Shown here one piece after another: positions 1-12,240 of a stretch of DNA of 64,000 bases. The DNA comes from Fratercula arctica (Eukaryota > Chordata > Aves > Charadriiformes > Alcidae). The DNA is taken from the NCBI GenBank assembly GCA_947846985.1, contig CANTUZ010000002.1:56872885-56936884 (forward strand). The letters run 5' to 3'. The notes below the pieces were generated by a model. That model saw nothing but the letters and a program-made list of their open reading frames with translations, had not been told where the DNA came from and ran no database searches. The position numbers and the translations under genes are program-made. How positions within the stretch are numbered: position 1 is the stretch's first letter; each line of letters starts with the position of its first letter.

Positions 1-1859
1 TGTTATGTAGCTAATTTGCCATTAATGGTAGTGAGAGCTGAAGGGAGACCTGTGAGTTTATTCTCTATGTTTTAGTCATTTCTTATTGAGCAAATTTAGC
101 ATCCACCTCGATGGGAGTTACTTCTGAGTCGGTACTGAGTAAGACCTACTGAATATCCTGCTGATAGACTTTCTGAAGATGTTTTAGACTTAGATGCTGT
201 ACTTTGTAAATCTTTTTGAGCTGTATGGATCACCTTGGCTCTCTCATTCCAGTGCGTAACATTGACTCCTGAGGAAAGCCAGACTAAATTTTCATCTGTG
301 TGCGTGTGTGTGTGTCCATGCGCTTGTTTTTTCCCATGTCCCATACCTAATGGCACTACTGAGTACTGCTGTCAGCAACAGCAGCTCCTTGCTTTGGCAT
401 GGCTTGCACACTGGCGCAATCTGTATTGCAGTTTGGAAACTCGGTAACAACTGCATATGTCTTAGAAAGAGATGTTCAAAGACAGAAAACAGCGAAGGAT
501 CAGTTGCTCCAGTGGTGACAAGCCTTTCTTATTAAATGTTTGTACATATTTCCAGTCTAAATTTGTCTAACTCCAGCTTCAACTTTTGGACCGTACTTTC
601 TCCCTTCTCCTCTCTTCTGAATTGAAAATTTCCAAAATGAAGTCTGCTGTTATGCAAACTATGAAGACACTCCTTTGAGTGCTTTTAGGGCAACAAGGGA
701 AATAAGATTTGAAACCATAGACTAGTCTTGGAATCTCATTTGGCCAGTGCCAAATGGAAATTGGACCGCAGGTCTTGAATTATGCTTTTAAGTCCTGAAA
801 TGAGGTCTGCTCAGACGAGCCATGCTGACTTCAGTGAAGCCAGGGCAGGCGTATGAGCCTCCCTCAGCAAAGATCTTTGCAATTTCACAACTGAACTTAA
901 AAGCCACAGATTTTAAGGGGTGTCCAAATATGGTAAAATAAACAGAGAAGTACTTCCCTTTTCATCAACCAAGTGTTGCCATTCACAACACTAACAGAAA
1001 GCCTTTAGTCAATTCCGGGAAGTTTCTTACTACTTGGAGGAAGGGAAAAATCCACCGTAATAAGGGTTGTAGCTGCCTTATGCGACTGCTGTTGCTACCC
1101 TGGAGGTAAACAGGAAGAGGATCTGATACACATAAAGTAACCCAAATGGTTTAAAAGGGGAATGTGTGGTCTTCGCTTCCTGTCTGTGAGACAGAGTTAA
1201 TCACTGCAAGTAGCCGGCAGCATGTGTTTTATTACGGAGAAACCCCTCTGTGTCATTCACAGTACACACTTCGGTGGCTGTCTTGCTTCGATGACACAAG
1301 ACGTACTTTCCATTCTTCATCATCCTGGGACGTTGTTGGGGTTTTCCTGCCCTCTGAGAAGATCTTTTTTTTTTCAGTTCCTCTTAGCAAAAATGACTAG
1401 ATAATGAGGCCAAACAAGGAGGTACCCTGCAGTCCCTATGATGACACACCTCCCTGCTGGTGACTCACTTTCTGTTGATAAGTATATTAATGACAAAAAG
1501 AAACATCTGATAAGAAAATGACTTCATTGGTTATATGTGATTGGTGTGCTCAGCTCTCTCAAGAGCTCCAATTATTTAGCGTTAGGAAATAATACACCAG
1601 GATTAGAGTTGACCTGCACTGTGGAGAAAGATTCAAATTCACCTGTAGCCTGTGTAAATATTAGGGCTTTTGCACTGAGCTAGACATGAGCCAGAGTGTT
1701 TGAATTCCGTCCTGGATCCAATTCCAGCTCACAGCTGGCTAGGAAATACATGTTTGCCATACCAATTCAGATCTACCTTGGAAAAGGGTAAAAGGAGAAT
1801 GCTTATCATCAGGAGGTATAATTCTAACAACCAAAAACCTGATTTATTTGTTTCTCTCC
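1..1859. other. Unique non-coding DNA
   Basis: No supported gene. All open frames are short (86 codons or fewer) and none resembles a known family. The only structured parts are a (TG)n tract at 297-315 with one C interruption and a T run that begins at 1860. Minus-strand frames over the TG tract give a His-Thr repeat peptide that is purely a product of the microsatellite. Confidence 0.7.
297..315. repeat. Short (TG)n microsatellite
   Basis: Alternating T and G with a single C at 303. A short imperfect dinucleotide repeat; it explains the His/Thr-rich shadow frame on the minus strand. Confidence 0.85.
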
Positions 1860-1879
1860 TTTTTTTTTTTTTTTTTTTT
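1860..1879. repeat. T20 homopolymer
   Basis: Twenty consecutive T. No retrotransposon body is recognisable on either side, so I call it a simple tract and not a poly(A) tail. Confidence 0.85.
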
Positions 1880-4800
1880 GTGCTTTAATGTATCTTCCTA
1901 GATTGTCTGTGCCATTATACCTAAGATTGATGTAAATGAGGGTGGACACAAGCCTGAGTAACACTGTCTTTTAGAGGTCTAATAAAATAGGCATTAGTGA
2001 TTGTAAAACAACTGGCAGCATTTGTGTTCCTATTTAATGGGAGACACAGTGGAAGTGTATGGATGTGGACCTTGTGAAAACCAGGCCAGAGAACTGGAAG
2101 GACACGTAACAGCATTACTCTAAATCTGGTAGATTCTAATAAATGTAAATTTAGGTGATCTCATGAGAGCTTTTCTTTGTCTTCCCTTTCTGTTATTCTG
2201 CTTTGCCAATGTGCACCACAGTGTGTCATCTTAGATATCCAGACGATCTAGGTCGCCTTCTCTTTACCAGGTAACTTCAATCTCATTATAACCATGAGAT
2301 GTATTGTTGGCCGCTGAGTGTGCAACTGGCCAGTACAATTGCTGGACATGGGTATTCAGGGAGCAGATTTAGCCACACGTAAAACCAGAGGATGTAACTC
2401 AGAGTTTTCATCGTGAGAATCAGCTCCAGTGCTCCTAAATGTTGAGTATTATTTAGTAAAAATTCAGTTTCCAACCTGGTCTAAACCGGTGTAAATCTGC
2501 CAGAGTTTCTCTGGCACTGGTCAGTGCTGACTCACCTTTAGAAATCTTTTGATACTCTTGACTACCTGTTGACTCCTTTAAAATACTGTACAGGAAATTA
2601 CTACAGAGATGTACAGGATCTGCATAGACATTAGGATTTGGAAACTAAAGATGTGTGAAAAGGAGGCTCTTGTTTTCTCCATTTCCTAGGGACTAACAGA
2701 ATTAGGTTGCTCTGGAGTAAGGATTTATTGGATTTGATGCTCAGCTCTGAGATATTAAACATCTGTATGGATTTCTCATGCCTTTTTGAGATGAAATCAT
2801 CTCTTTCCAAATCCCATAATGACCAGAGCTGTTGTTAGTTTATCGAAATTACGGGAACAGTGAGAATTCATTGCGTATCACTTACGTGTCAACTCTGAGG
2901 TGACAGGGGCTGGGCAGCCCTGCAATTCCAGAGCTGCCGGGCCTGATTCTCAGACGGGAATCAGCATCAGCCAGTGGTGGAGCAGACGGCGCAGGCTGGG
3001 GTGCAGGAAAGGCCCATTGCCAACCAGCAATGCTCAGTGTTCTCATAATCTATGGACCCTGCTACATATATGCCTTGCCTAAATGCCTAGCTATGCCCAT
3101 CGTCAACATAGATGGTCTTGCTGCTTAGACATTACATTCTTGTGACCAGATGGCCCGTGTTCATGTTCCTTGTTTGTAAGCTGAATGATCAGAATAGTGG
3201 TGCAACCTCATGACGCTGCTGTGCTGACTCTTTTCCATGTCTCGTCTTCAGCACATGGGACCCGAGGTGTCTCCTTTTGCGTAAACTATTATGGTTTTGT
3301 CATTTGGGTGGGAAAAAGTTCTACCAAAAGAAAAATATATTCCAAATTGTACTTTTACATCTCTAGAGAACTCCTGGATAGTAAAAACCAGAGGCTCAAT
3401 TCCCAACCACACTGTGGTCAGAAAGATCAAGAAATTTGAGAAAAAACATCCCTGAGACTGTGTCACAGTGTCTCTCATCTGCATGGAAATCCTGGGTTCT
3501 CAGATTAGACTCAAAACAAGAACGGTAGCAGACGTGGGATAAGGACAGCCTGTTATTCCTGCATCTCTGCTGCAGGTCTTGTGACGATTACAGCTAAGTT
3601 GGCCAGTGTAAGTCTGCAGCTAAGATGTAGATCCATTAACAGAAATGTCAGTTTACTATAAAGAAGGCTCTTGCGAAATTTCCTACTGGATAGAGCGAGG
3701 TGACAAAAACACAGTGAAACATCCTGAGATTCCCCATCTATTTTTGCAGTTCCAGGAGGATTGAACAAGCAGCTAAAAACCAAAGCCTTTAACTGAGCCA
3801 AAGCAAATAGAACTTTTTGAGGTTCCTCTCGTATTAGTTACAAAGACACTTAAAACCTTTGAGAGACAGATGTGCTGCTGCTGGAAAAATAGAAAAGCAA
3901 AAAATGACTTAAAAGCATTGAGTTCTTCACAGGGGGCTGGATTCTTTGAGCTACTAGAGTGGGTCGTTTTTCACAAGGTTAAAAAGCAGAAGGGATAAGA
4001 TGGACAGAACAATAAGTGAATAATTAAAAAGTCAGTATGAGGATTGACATCCTCACCTCATTACTTTGTACTGGTCAGCTCCTGTGAGCAAAGCTAAAAA
4101 CCAAACTGATAACTAAGTAAGAAATATTGTTCGGCCGTGAGTCGTTATCAAACAGCACTTATCAGGATGGTTCACGCCCATGTCCCTGATACTGGACAAA
4201 AACACGGACATGGTAACTTTTCCTACTCATTGACTATTAGTCACATCTTGGTTAAATTGAAACATCATTTTAAATATTACAGAAATGTGGCACTTTGCTC
4301 AAATAAGGCATCTGTTCCAGCAAAATGTTATGTTTTGAACATTAAAAAAAATATTAGAGTTTTCTGTTTTTAAAGAAAGCATGTGGACATGAAGATGAGT
4401 CAGTTGGTTTGAGTGGTTACTGTATGTGAAGTTATTTTGAATCACGTAAAAATTAAAAATACTTTGAAAGAAATCACTTTCCTGAAATATTACTTTAGTG
4501 TTTTTCTTTGCCTTTGTTTTATTTTTATCTTTCCATTTTACCAACCACTCAGCAAGGGAGAAAATAGCAAAGTTTTACAACTCAAAAAGATCAGGAGATT
4601 ACAAATGTAGTCCTGTAGTTGTGGGATTCTGAATGGAGAGTACAGATGAAACATCAGCCGCAACTGAACTCCCCTTAGAGCGTTAAGACATGCTAGTTAG
4701 AAGTTTAGGTTTTCTGTAAACACTGGGATTATATCTACGACCTTGATAATTTGACAATTCTTAAAATAAGTGGAACTCAGGGGATATTCAAAACCTTATA

Positions 4801-6436
4801 AAACAGAGTATTCTGAGCAGTGATATTCCCAAAAGCTGTCTAGAAGAAAATAGGGGACAACAAAAACCAAAGGGATATTTAAATCCAAGGAGCTTCTAAG
4901 ACTTTTGTAAGACTTTCCAGGGAGGTGTGGCTGTATTTGTCAATTTGCCTAAACATCTTCACTCCATATGTTTTCACATTTTGCTCCTAAGCTTTTAATG
5001 CATTTTACATTAAACAGTGATTGAACAAAAAGAAAATTATCCTGGGATAATTTCAGGCAGCCGTTTTCCTCCTGCCGGTGGTGTGTTCTGCCTATCAGGC
5101 TACAGAGCTGGTGTCTTGCCTGCTGCTGGCCTGGCCGGAGGAGTCCTGCCTTCCTGCCCACACTGTGACCCCACCTTCTGCCTGTGGGAAACGCCCTTCT
5201 CAGGCAGGATTAGAGCCTCTCGGAGCAACAAAAGGCAGAGGTTTTAGCCCTTTAAAGTTGACAGAAGGCAACACCTAGGTCAAGGCCTTCCAAGAGATGT
5301 ATGGGGGCTTTTTGGATTCATGGAAAAGGTGCCTGTCCCTGCAACACAGTCAGAGGAGCCTGCCTTGCGCTGTCAGGAGCGCCTGAAGCCCTGGGCTATC
5401 TCCAAAGCACACAGGTCCCACAGGTGGGATTCACCTGCAGGCATGACCATCCCTGTATGCTTGGGTTTTCCCCTAGTGGATGTTAGTGAAACTTTATTTG
5501 GAGAAACTGTACTTCAACAGCTGTGATGGAAACAGCCCTTTGGAGAATGGTTTTGTGATTGCAGTTGTGGTGCTTCTGAATTGCTCCCTATTGCCTACCC
5601 TGGCAGCAAGGTCCTGCCTGAGCCAGGCAGTGAAATGTGAGTGTCAGGGCATTTCAGGGCATTCAGGTGTTTAGCATCACTGTTATGCTGATGCTGTTGT
5701 GTGTGAGCACCTACCGTGTTTCCTGAAGTATCTGGTGCAATGAATGTTAATATGGTACAGGAGACACAAACGACCAGACTTTTTGGCCTGAATTCCTCAG
5801 CTGCAAGTGAAAGTTGGAGGAGAAATTTTTCAAGGGGGTAGGGGGGAGGGAAGTGCATGTGCTCTTGATCCCTGCTGCATTTGTGGATATGCTATGGATC
5901 AGAAGTGGTTGGGACAGTGATCCTCTTGCAGGCTGAAAGAAAAGAAATTAAAATGGAAAAAATACTCCCTGCCCAGTTCAGATTAAATCTAGAAAGTATT
6001 GTTTTGGCATAAAACTCACAGACCTCTTCTAGAAGTTAAAATAAGAGGACACTGCAGCTCAGGCCTCTCACAAGGGTACATTCTGATATTTGTCCCTTCC
6101 CTGCCTTTACACCTGCTGCTTGCACTGACAAAAACCTGCTACAAAGGAAAAGATTCGTCCAGATGCAACAGGAACAACAAAAAAAAGGCCATATACCTCT
6201 GTGGTAGGAAGGACAAAAGGCTGCTGTAGAGAAGCTCTTTATTCCATGGCTGGATGTGAATGCTGTCCTCACCTGCATGAGGAATATGTAAGACTTCTTG
6301 CCCGATTTCTCTGTCTATATAAAACCAGTATGACAGCTTTGCAGTGGCTAGCATGAGTATGGTGCTACTGTATGTGACACAAGGAGTATGAGGTGGAAAG
6401 AAGAAAGACCCTACCACTTGCAGGGCCAGACAGTTT
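1880..6436. other. Unique non-coding DNA
   Basis: No gene is supported. A moderately GC-richer part at about 5060-5480 carries short CCTGCC/GGCAGG-type inverted words and two overlapping frames of 76 and 68 codons, but no splice-bounded exon or known protein is visible. A G-rich stretch at 5834-5850 has only three G runs and so is not a canonical quadruplex. Small repeats such as the doubled GGGCATT word near 5645-5665 are present. Confidence 0.65.
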
Positions 6437-6866
6437 AAATCACAGAATTGTTATGGTTGGAAGAGACCTTTAAGATCATCAAGTCCAACCGTTAATCTAG
6501 CACTGCTAAGTTACCACTAAACCATGTCCCTCGGCACTACATCTCTGTGTCTTTCAAATACCTCTAGGGATGGTGCCTCAACCACTTCCCTGGGCAGCCT
6601 GTTCCAAAGCTTGACAACCCTTGCAGTGAAAAAATTTTTCCTAATATCCAGTCTAAACTTCCCATGATGCAACTTGAGGCCATTTCTTCTTGTCCTATCA
6701 CTTCTTACTTGTGAGAAGAGACCAACCCCCACCTCTCTACACCCTCCTTTCAGGTAGTTGTAGAGAGCGATAATGTCTCCCCTCAGCCTCCTTTTCTCCA
6801 GGCTAAACAACCCCAGCTCCCTCAGCCGCTCCTCACCAGACTTGTGCTCTAGATCCCGCACCAGGC
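6437..6866 (-). mobile_element. CR1 retrotransposon 3' end, 5'-truncated
   Basis: Minus-strand copy of a CR1 LINE. The left edge is the reverse complement of the CR1 3' untranslated end (the GGTTGGAAGAGACC-type box read backwards). To the right lies the C-terminal part of ORF2 (reverse transcriptase side). CR1 copies itself by target-primed reverse transcription and usually leaves 5'-truncated pieces with a short ATTCTATG-type 3' repeat and no clear target duplication, which fits what is seen: the 5' break is near 6866, after an Asp-Leu-Glu-His-Lys box. The reading frame is uninterrupted for 114 codons, so this is one of the younger copies in the window. It lacks the RT catalytic core and cannot move by itself. 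Confidence 0.93.
6517..6861 (-). pseudogene. CR1 ORF2 C-terminal fragment (114 codons)
   Basis: Open frame encoding the thumb and C-terminal end of CR1 ORF2. Recognisable boxes in order are [18 protein letters not shown] (residues about 13-30), [26 protein letters not shown] and [17 protein letters not shown] near the end. The full ORF2 has an endonuclease and the RT palm upstream; both are absent, so this is a dead fragment. The Met start is fortuitous because the element is broken directly upstream of it. Confidence 0.9.
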
Positions 6867-9591
6867 AAAGTGATGCAGCAGCAGCTGCAGCCTGTTATGG
6901 CTGATGATGTGCAGTGCCATTCAGCTCGGGCCTACTTTGCTTCAACTCCTGAGCTTCTGGCTGCCTTCTCCAACTGCTCCTGCCTACACTCCAGCCAGTG
7001 GGGAAGGGTAAAACCTGCTGTTAATCCAGTGAGGCTGAAGAAAGTTATTTTCTACAATGTACTAATATAAAGCTGACCTTCTGAAGCCTTTTGGAGTCTG
7101 TGAAATCTGGTCTGGAAATGTTATGGTAAGATACTGAATGCTTTGCTTCTGATTAATTAATGAGTACTGTAAAAGTGGTTGGGAAAGTGTCTTATTTAAG
7201 AGATACTGTAAGTTTGGGGTGAGAGTTAAAACACGCAAAATGCATAGTCTGAGGAAGTCATTTTCAAGATGCTTTAAAAGCTTTTTCTTTTTTTTTCAGC
7301 ACTCAACTTATTATGTTTTGATTCCCAAATCTAGTTCTGTCTATATATGTGGCATTAACATGAAAGTCAAAATGTGATGTTTCCCCCTAAATTTTGGGGT
7401 TTGGAGTTGATGCAGTCCTATAAAATGGTTTGTTTGGCATAGAACTGAATTTTTGCTGATGGGAAAAGTTAATAAGGACCCTTTAACCGGCTCTACATAC
7501 AGTGTATTTCCTCATACTTTTTTGATGCCTTGTCTTCTAAAATTGATATAAAACAGAAAAACCCAGAAATACACAAACATAAAAGCAAAGCTCAGTTTGT
7601 TGATTTGGAAGTACTGCGGTGCTGAAGTCTCACGGTGTCCCTATTTTATCCATTTTCCCTTCTATGGAAATTGTCTATGGAATTTGCCTGAAGTGTGGTT
7701 ATGTCATACTGTCGTATCCCAGATGATTTTGGACACCGCAGAAAAATCATGGTTAGAGGGAGTGTGTGAAATGTCTGAACCTTTCAAAGGTTCAAGCACG
7801 CGATGAATGTGCTTCATTATCCCAAATGTAGGCTGCCTTCTGCATTCATAAAGCAATACTTTTTTGCAGTAGATGAGTTATGGAAAAACAGATAATGATT
7901 CATGAAAAAAAATCCTACTTGCACACAGTTGGATGATCATCTTGCTGCTGCTTGCTTTTTTTCTAAGCACGAGTTTGGGTGTGGGTGCACAGTGGCATGT
8001 GGATAGGGGAAGGGAGGACTGTGTGTGCATGTGAGTTTATATATGGAATTAATATATGGATTGGGATATTCTTTTTAAGCCTGTAAAGTGTGCGTGCTGC
8101 TTTTATTCATTAGCACCTACAAAGGACTAATTGCCATCAGGCATGTAGGTGGAATTTTTGGCAGGGAGCAAGAAACGCAATAGGTTTGATGACAACCAAT
8201 GATCTGCCAAAGCCTTGACAGAAGAAGAAGCTAGTTTTGCTGTCACTCACCCACCCCTTTAAATTCAAATGCAGATGCTTCCAGGGGGTGTGTGGCACCC
8301 ATCCAAGTCAGTGTTTGAAACGGAGGGCTCCTAACACTGTATGTGCAGACAGGGCTGTAGCTGTGGCTGCTGCCTAACGCTTGAGGTGAGAGGGAAATGC
8401 GAAAGCTGAAATGGAGACAAGAGGATATGGGCTGCTCTGCCCTTTCTGCAATAGTGACAACAGGGCGCCTCGCGCGGGTGATGGCTGCCCTGCGTTGTCC
8501 AGTGGGACCTCTCACTGGGGAAGCCAAGGACAAGAAGTGGCTTTAGGCTTGTAAACCCCGTGAGAGCTGCCATGGGAAATTCAGGATTTACAAGGATGAC
8601 TTCGCTGTGCCGTGGTACATTGTGCGACTTCTAGTCAGTGTGGTACCTTTGTGGCTGAGCAATGGCAGCATGTTTCAGGCATCATCAGTACGGGGTTCAT
8701 ATCCGCTGCTGAAGGACCAGAGACACTGACAATCCAGGAGGTCAGAAAGGGCCCATCTGACCCTTGGCCTAACCTTGGAGGTGACGCTTTTGCCCTTTCG
8801 TCCATTAAGTCCATTTCTTCAGCTGGAAATTAAAGCTCTTGCAGAAATTCTCAGAGAAGTCCAGCATAATAAAAGTGATGTGGCTAGAAATTGCCAGTAT
8901 GTTAAGTATTGGTGCTGTTGTCAACAGCATGTCAGGTGTGGCTGAAAACTTGCCTATATGATATCTGTAGAACGGGTATCTGCCCTACAGTGAGGTGTAT
9001 GGATAAGGAATGTCTGCATAAAGAACATTATATAAACAATGACAACTTTTATCTTGCCATCAAAATAAAGCAAATTAAACCATTTGAAAGAAAACTAAGA
9101 AAAAAGAAGATGATATATTTCTATTAGTCTTTGCTTTTACAGTATTAAGCTCCAAGTCTTTAATTCTGGCTGAAAAATGTGACTATGTTCCTTACAATTA
9201 ATATGTTTGGGTCTGCGGATGAATTCCAAATGTGTGCAATGCATAAGAAGGGCCTGTGTTAACATTGCTTTTGACTTGCATATGTCTAAACAGCTTCTTA
9301 TAGCAGGAGTTGAACAACTTTGTCTAATGCAAGGAACTGTCTTTACAGCCTTTTCCGGGTTATTCTAAGAATAGATGTAATTATTTAGCTAGTTGTGTAG
9401 AGCAAGTATTAACTGTCTCTGAGGGGGCCTGCACTGGTGTGATTGAGGTGAATGAGATGGGTCTTTTGAGTCTGACTCAAGTTCTGTTTATATCCCAGAG
9501 TCAAAGAAATCCTCTGCTGGGTTACCTGATTGCATACCTCTCCGATCACCTCAGATGACCTCCTTTTTCCCCTCCCAGAAGGAGGCAGAGG
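6867..9591. other. Unique non-coding DNA
   Basis: No gene supported. A small CpG-dense word cluster lies at about 8462-8500 (several GCGC/TCGCG words), and minus frames of 80 and 96 codons run over it, but I recognise no protein in them. Directly before the 9592 hairpin there is a small 5-bp stem, CCTCC/GGAGG, at 9571-9585. Confidence 0.6.
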
Positions 9592-9648
9592 TGCTAATTC
9601 TGCTGGAATGCGGCATTTATCACCTGCTGCGTTCCAGGGGGATTAGTG
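9592..9648 (+). other. Candidate structured RNA hairpin (miRNA-precursor-like)
   Basis: Near-perfect inverted repeat. The inner stem pairs 9603-9615 (CTGGAATGCGGCA) with 9625-9637 (TGCTGCGTTCCAG), with two G-T wobbles. The loop is 9 nt (9616-9624). After a single G-G mismatch (9602/9638) the outer stem pairs 9592-9601 with 9639-9648, containing CTAATT against GATTAG. In total 23 of 24 positions pair. The wobbles are G-T on the plus strand and would be A-C mismatches on the minus strand, so a plus-strand transcript would fold better. Arm length (24 nt) and loop suit a short pre-miRNA, but transcription and conservation are unknown; a small inverted-repeat transposon remnant is the alternative. 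Confidence 0.35.
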
Positions 9649-9856
9649 GGGTTGCTACTTCATACTGCATTTGTTTCAATATATTCCATATTCTTTATTC
9701 ATACCTATAACCCTTTGTACAGTTTGGAGTTAGCTGTAAGATATCAGTACAGAAGTACATGAACTCTGTGTAGTTGATCAAGTCAAATAAATAAATAAAA
9801 ATCTCCACAAAAAGGGGAGGCAGTGAAAAAGACATGAGTGAAAGTAGGTTACCTGT

Positions 9857-9894
<38 letters not shown>

Positions 9895-10744
9895 CTATGC
9901 TATACATGAATTCACATATTGGGCTAGTTGCTGTAGTGTAGAAGTCTTTCCATAAAATAATATTGTATCTTAAGTATCTCATAGGGCTGTTGTGAGACTA
10001 ATAAATGCTTGCTAATTGCTTTGACAGCTTCAAAAAAGGTGCTATGGAAGTAATAGTTATTTCTGTTCTGCTTTTTTTTATTTTCCACATTACAATTGTG
10101 ATCAGGAATTGGAACATCTACTTTTATCAAATGGTGGGTGGTATCTACTTCAGTTCTTATGCCTATTTCTCAGAGTCACAAACTGACATTGGAATAACAA
10201 ATAAAGAAGAAACGTAACTGGGTGGTCCTATATTTCATTTTTCACAATGTCACAAGAACTCATTCAAATAAAAATAAGCTTCGTTTACTGCACATGTAAT
10301 TAGTATGCTTAGGCAGCAAGTTCTGCAAATTAGTGAGACAGAGATTTTGTGACCAAATTCAGTCACACTTTATCACATTTTATGAGAGTCCTTACCAAAT
10401 AATTTAGTTCTGTCCTTTCTGGTGATAACTGCTATTCACTGTAACAGAAGTTACTTGGTAAATTTATTTAAGAAGGGGGAAACGTGATTTGTTGGGGTAT
10501 GACAGTCTGTGGAGCCTACAAGAAGGTAGTTCATGTCTTTACACATGCCCTTTTCGTTATTTTCATTCTTTGGATTTCATTGAAAGGCAGCTTTAAAAAC
10601 ACAGAACTACTTGCTTCTGCTTTCTATATATGGTCGCCCTGGTATTTGCCACAGAAGGGAAAGTGCTCTTGTGAATAGGAGAGGAGGTAGCCCGTAGTTG
10701 GTTAACATTAAGATGAATAAATAAAAAGAACTGAGACTTTGATT
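9649..10744. other. Unique AT-rich non-coding DNA with A32 tract
   Basis: No gene seen. Contains an (AAAT)n patch at 9786-9800 and the A32 run described separately. The nearby minus frame with a poly-Phe stretch is a shadow of that run. Confidence 0.65.
9861..9892. repeat. A32 homopolymer
   Basis: Thirty-two consecutive A. CR1 elements do not end in poly(A), and I see no processed-pseudogene body to the left, so its origin is not resolved. It is the longest A/T run in the window. Confidence 0.85.
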
Positions 10745-10935
10745 TATAGAAAACTGACATGAACAGCACCTGAATTTACACTGGCCAAGAAAAAAATTAA
10801 GAGTATGATCAATCTTCATGCCCAAGGGCATGAGCTGGTCACCAGCTGCAGTCAGGAGGGACTTCCTCCCTGTGGCAGTCATCACAACTTAGTATATGGT
10901 CAGAGTTCTGTGTTCTCCTCTGGAGAACCGCATAC
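10745..10935 (+). mobile_element. Ancient CR1/L3-like 3' region
   Basis: Resembles the 3' untranslated part of old amniote CR1/L3 elements: a CATGCCCAAGGGCATG word, then a CAGCTG box, then GTCAGGAGGGACTTCCTCCC, a CATCACAAC word and a TTCTCCTCTGGAG word follow in the order seen in that family. Strongly diverged and without coding sequence. Borders are approximate; identification is from remembered family pattern, not a search. Confidence 0.5.
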
Positions 10936-11749
10936 TTTCTCTTAAGAGAGAGGACACCCAGCTAACAGGACATGGAGGTGCTTTGGTACTCAGTTTTTCT
11001 CCTACAACTGTATCTTGTTTCTCCACCTAAATACTGCCAGAGTATTTAATTGAATGTATTTCTTATTTGTTACACAAGTGTTGCATTTTTTTTTTCCAAG
11101 TCCAAAGTGACTACATTATCTTGTGATGCTTGTGAATGTTAAGCCACTGATGCTTGTAGGTGGAATTAAAATTGCTTTAGTTATGAAGGCAGGCTTCAGC
11201 CTGAGCATGATACTGCTGCGAGATGGAGATATGTAACCTTCCCTTTCCTTTGGGGAGCATTACAGTCCTTCAGATAACATTTGTAATCCATATATCAACT
11301 AATGATTGATCAAAGAATGCTTATAATCCACATGTTGGCCAACGACCCCATGAGTTTGGGGCTCTCCAAGTAAATGTTCTACGTTTCCCTGGTGATCTTC
11401 CTCTCAAGAACTTGGGAGGTGTTGCTGTTGGTAAAGTAACCTTGACTACAGCTCCCTTTTCTTTTTCTTGTGTAGTAATTTTGGCTAGTGGATTTGCACA
11501 ATCAGGCATTTCCTAGCCTGATCTTGGCTGCTTTTTCTCTCTCTAAAGAGAAGCTCACTGGAGCAGTAGGATCCATATAACACAGAATTCCGCCTTGAAA
11601 TTTCAGAAGTTCTTGCCCTTCTCTCGTTTTAATTGTAAATGCAGTAATTAGACCTGAGGTAGTCCCTGCAACTGTCATGATGCATGGTAGTGGCAGGATG
11701 TGTCCAACACTAAAAAACATAGACCATCCCTCGATTGGAATCAACATAC
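10936..11749. other. Unidentified sequence with two short minus-strand frames
   Basis: Two minus-strand frames of 62 codons (11321-11509) and 81 codons (11502-11747) lie next to each other and run towards lower coordinates, beyond the 3' side of the old CR1 piece at 11750-12240. I do not recognise either translation. They could be a decayed 3' untranslated part of that CR1, a piece of another old element, or chance frames. Confidence 0.4.
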
Positions 11750-12240
11750 CTGGATCAGCTCATAAAAATTCCCAGTAAAGAATATACTACAACCTCTCTA
11801 GGTAGCCTTTCCAGTGCTTCATAACTATTATAAATAGATAATTTGCAGCAAAGCTTTCTCTAAATAATTCAAATTCTCCCCGAGCTACTCCAAGTGCATA
11901 TGGAAAACATTGATCACCATTGTCTCCGTAATTGCTGCTTACATATTTGAAGGCTGTCATCATGTCTCTGCTCCCCTTTCTCCTCTCTGGTCTCCTCCAG
12001 AGTAAACAAGACCAGTTCCTTCATCCTTTTCTCGTGCTAGACATTCTTCTGGTCTCACAAATTTGTCTTGATTGATCCTATGGCATGATGCGGAAAACTT
12101 GACTCCATTCAACGTTTTAGGCCTCACCAGAACAGAGCAGAGCAGCACAATTATTCCTACAAGCCAAAACAATTGAACCAAACCCAGTTTGTTCAGATAT
12201 TTTGATGCTGTCAATTGTGTACCAGTGTAGGCTCAAGTTG
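11750..12240 (-). mobile_element. Old CR1 fragment, ORF2 C-terminal part
   Basis: Minus-strand, diverged CR1. Read on the minus strand, 12010-11965 gives the LFYSGGD-like and RGERGAE-like box that in intact copies is [12 protein letters not shown], followed by a KYV-like stretch. Near 11800 the codons give LERLPREVVVYSLLGIF, matching the [17 protein letters not shown] box of CR1. Upstream, 12240-12060 matches the region before the box only loosely. Several frameshifts and stops separate the boxes, so it is an old dead copy. Confidence 0.65.

Noticed and set aside
5834..5850. G-rich run as a quadruplex
   Set aside because: Only three G runs (G5, G6, G3); does not meet the four-run pattern. 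The same applies to 34055-34075, 35321-35339 and 54764-54778.
9861..9892. A32 tract as the tail of a processed pseudogene
   Set aside because: No intronless gene-like sequence upstream on the plus strand and no flanking direct repeat noticed.
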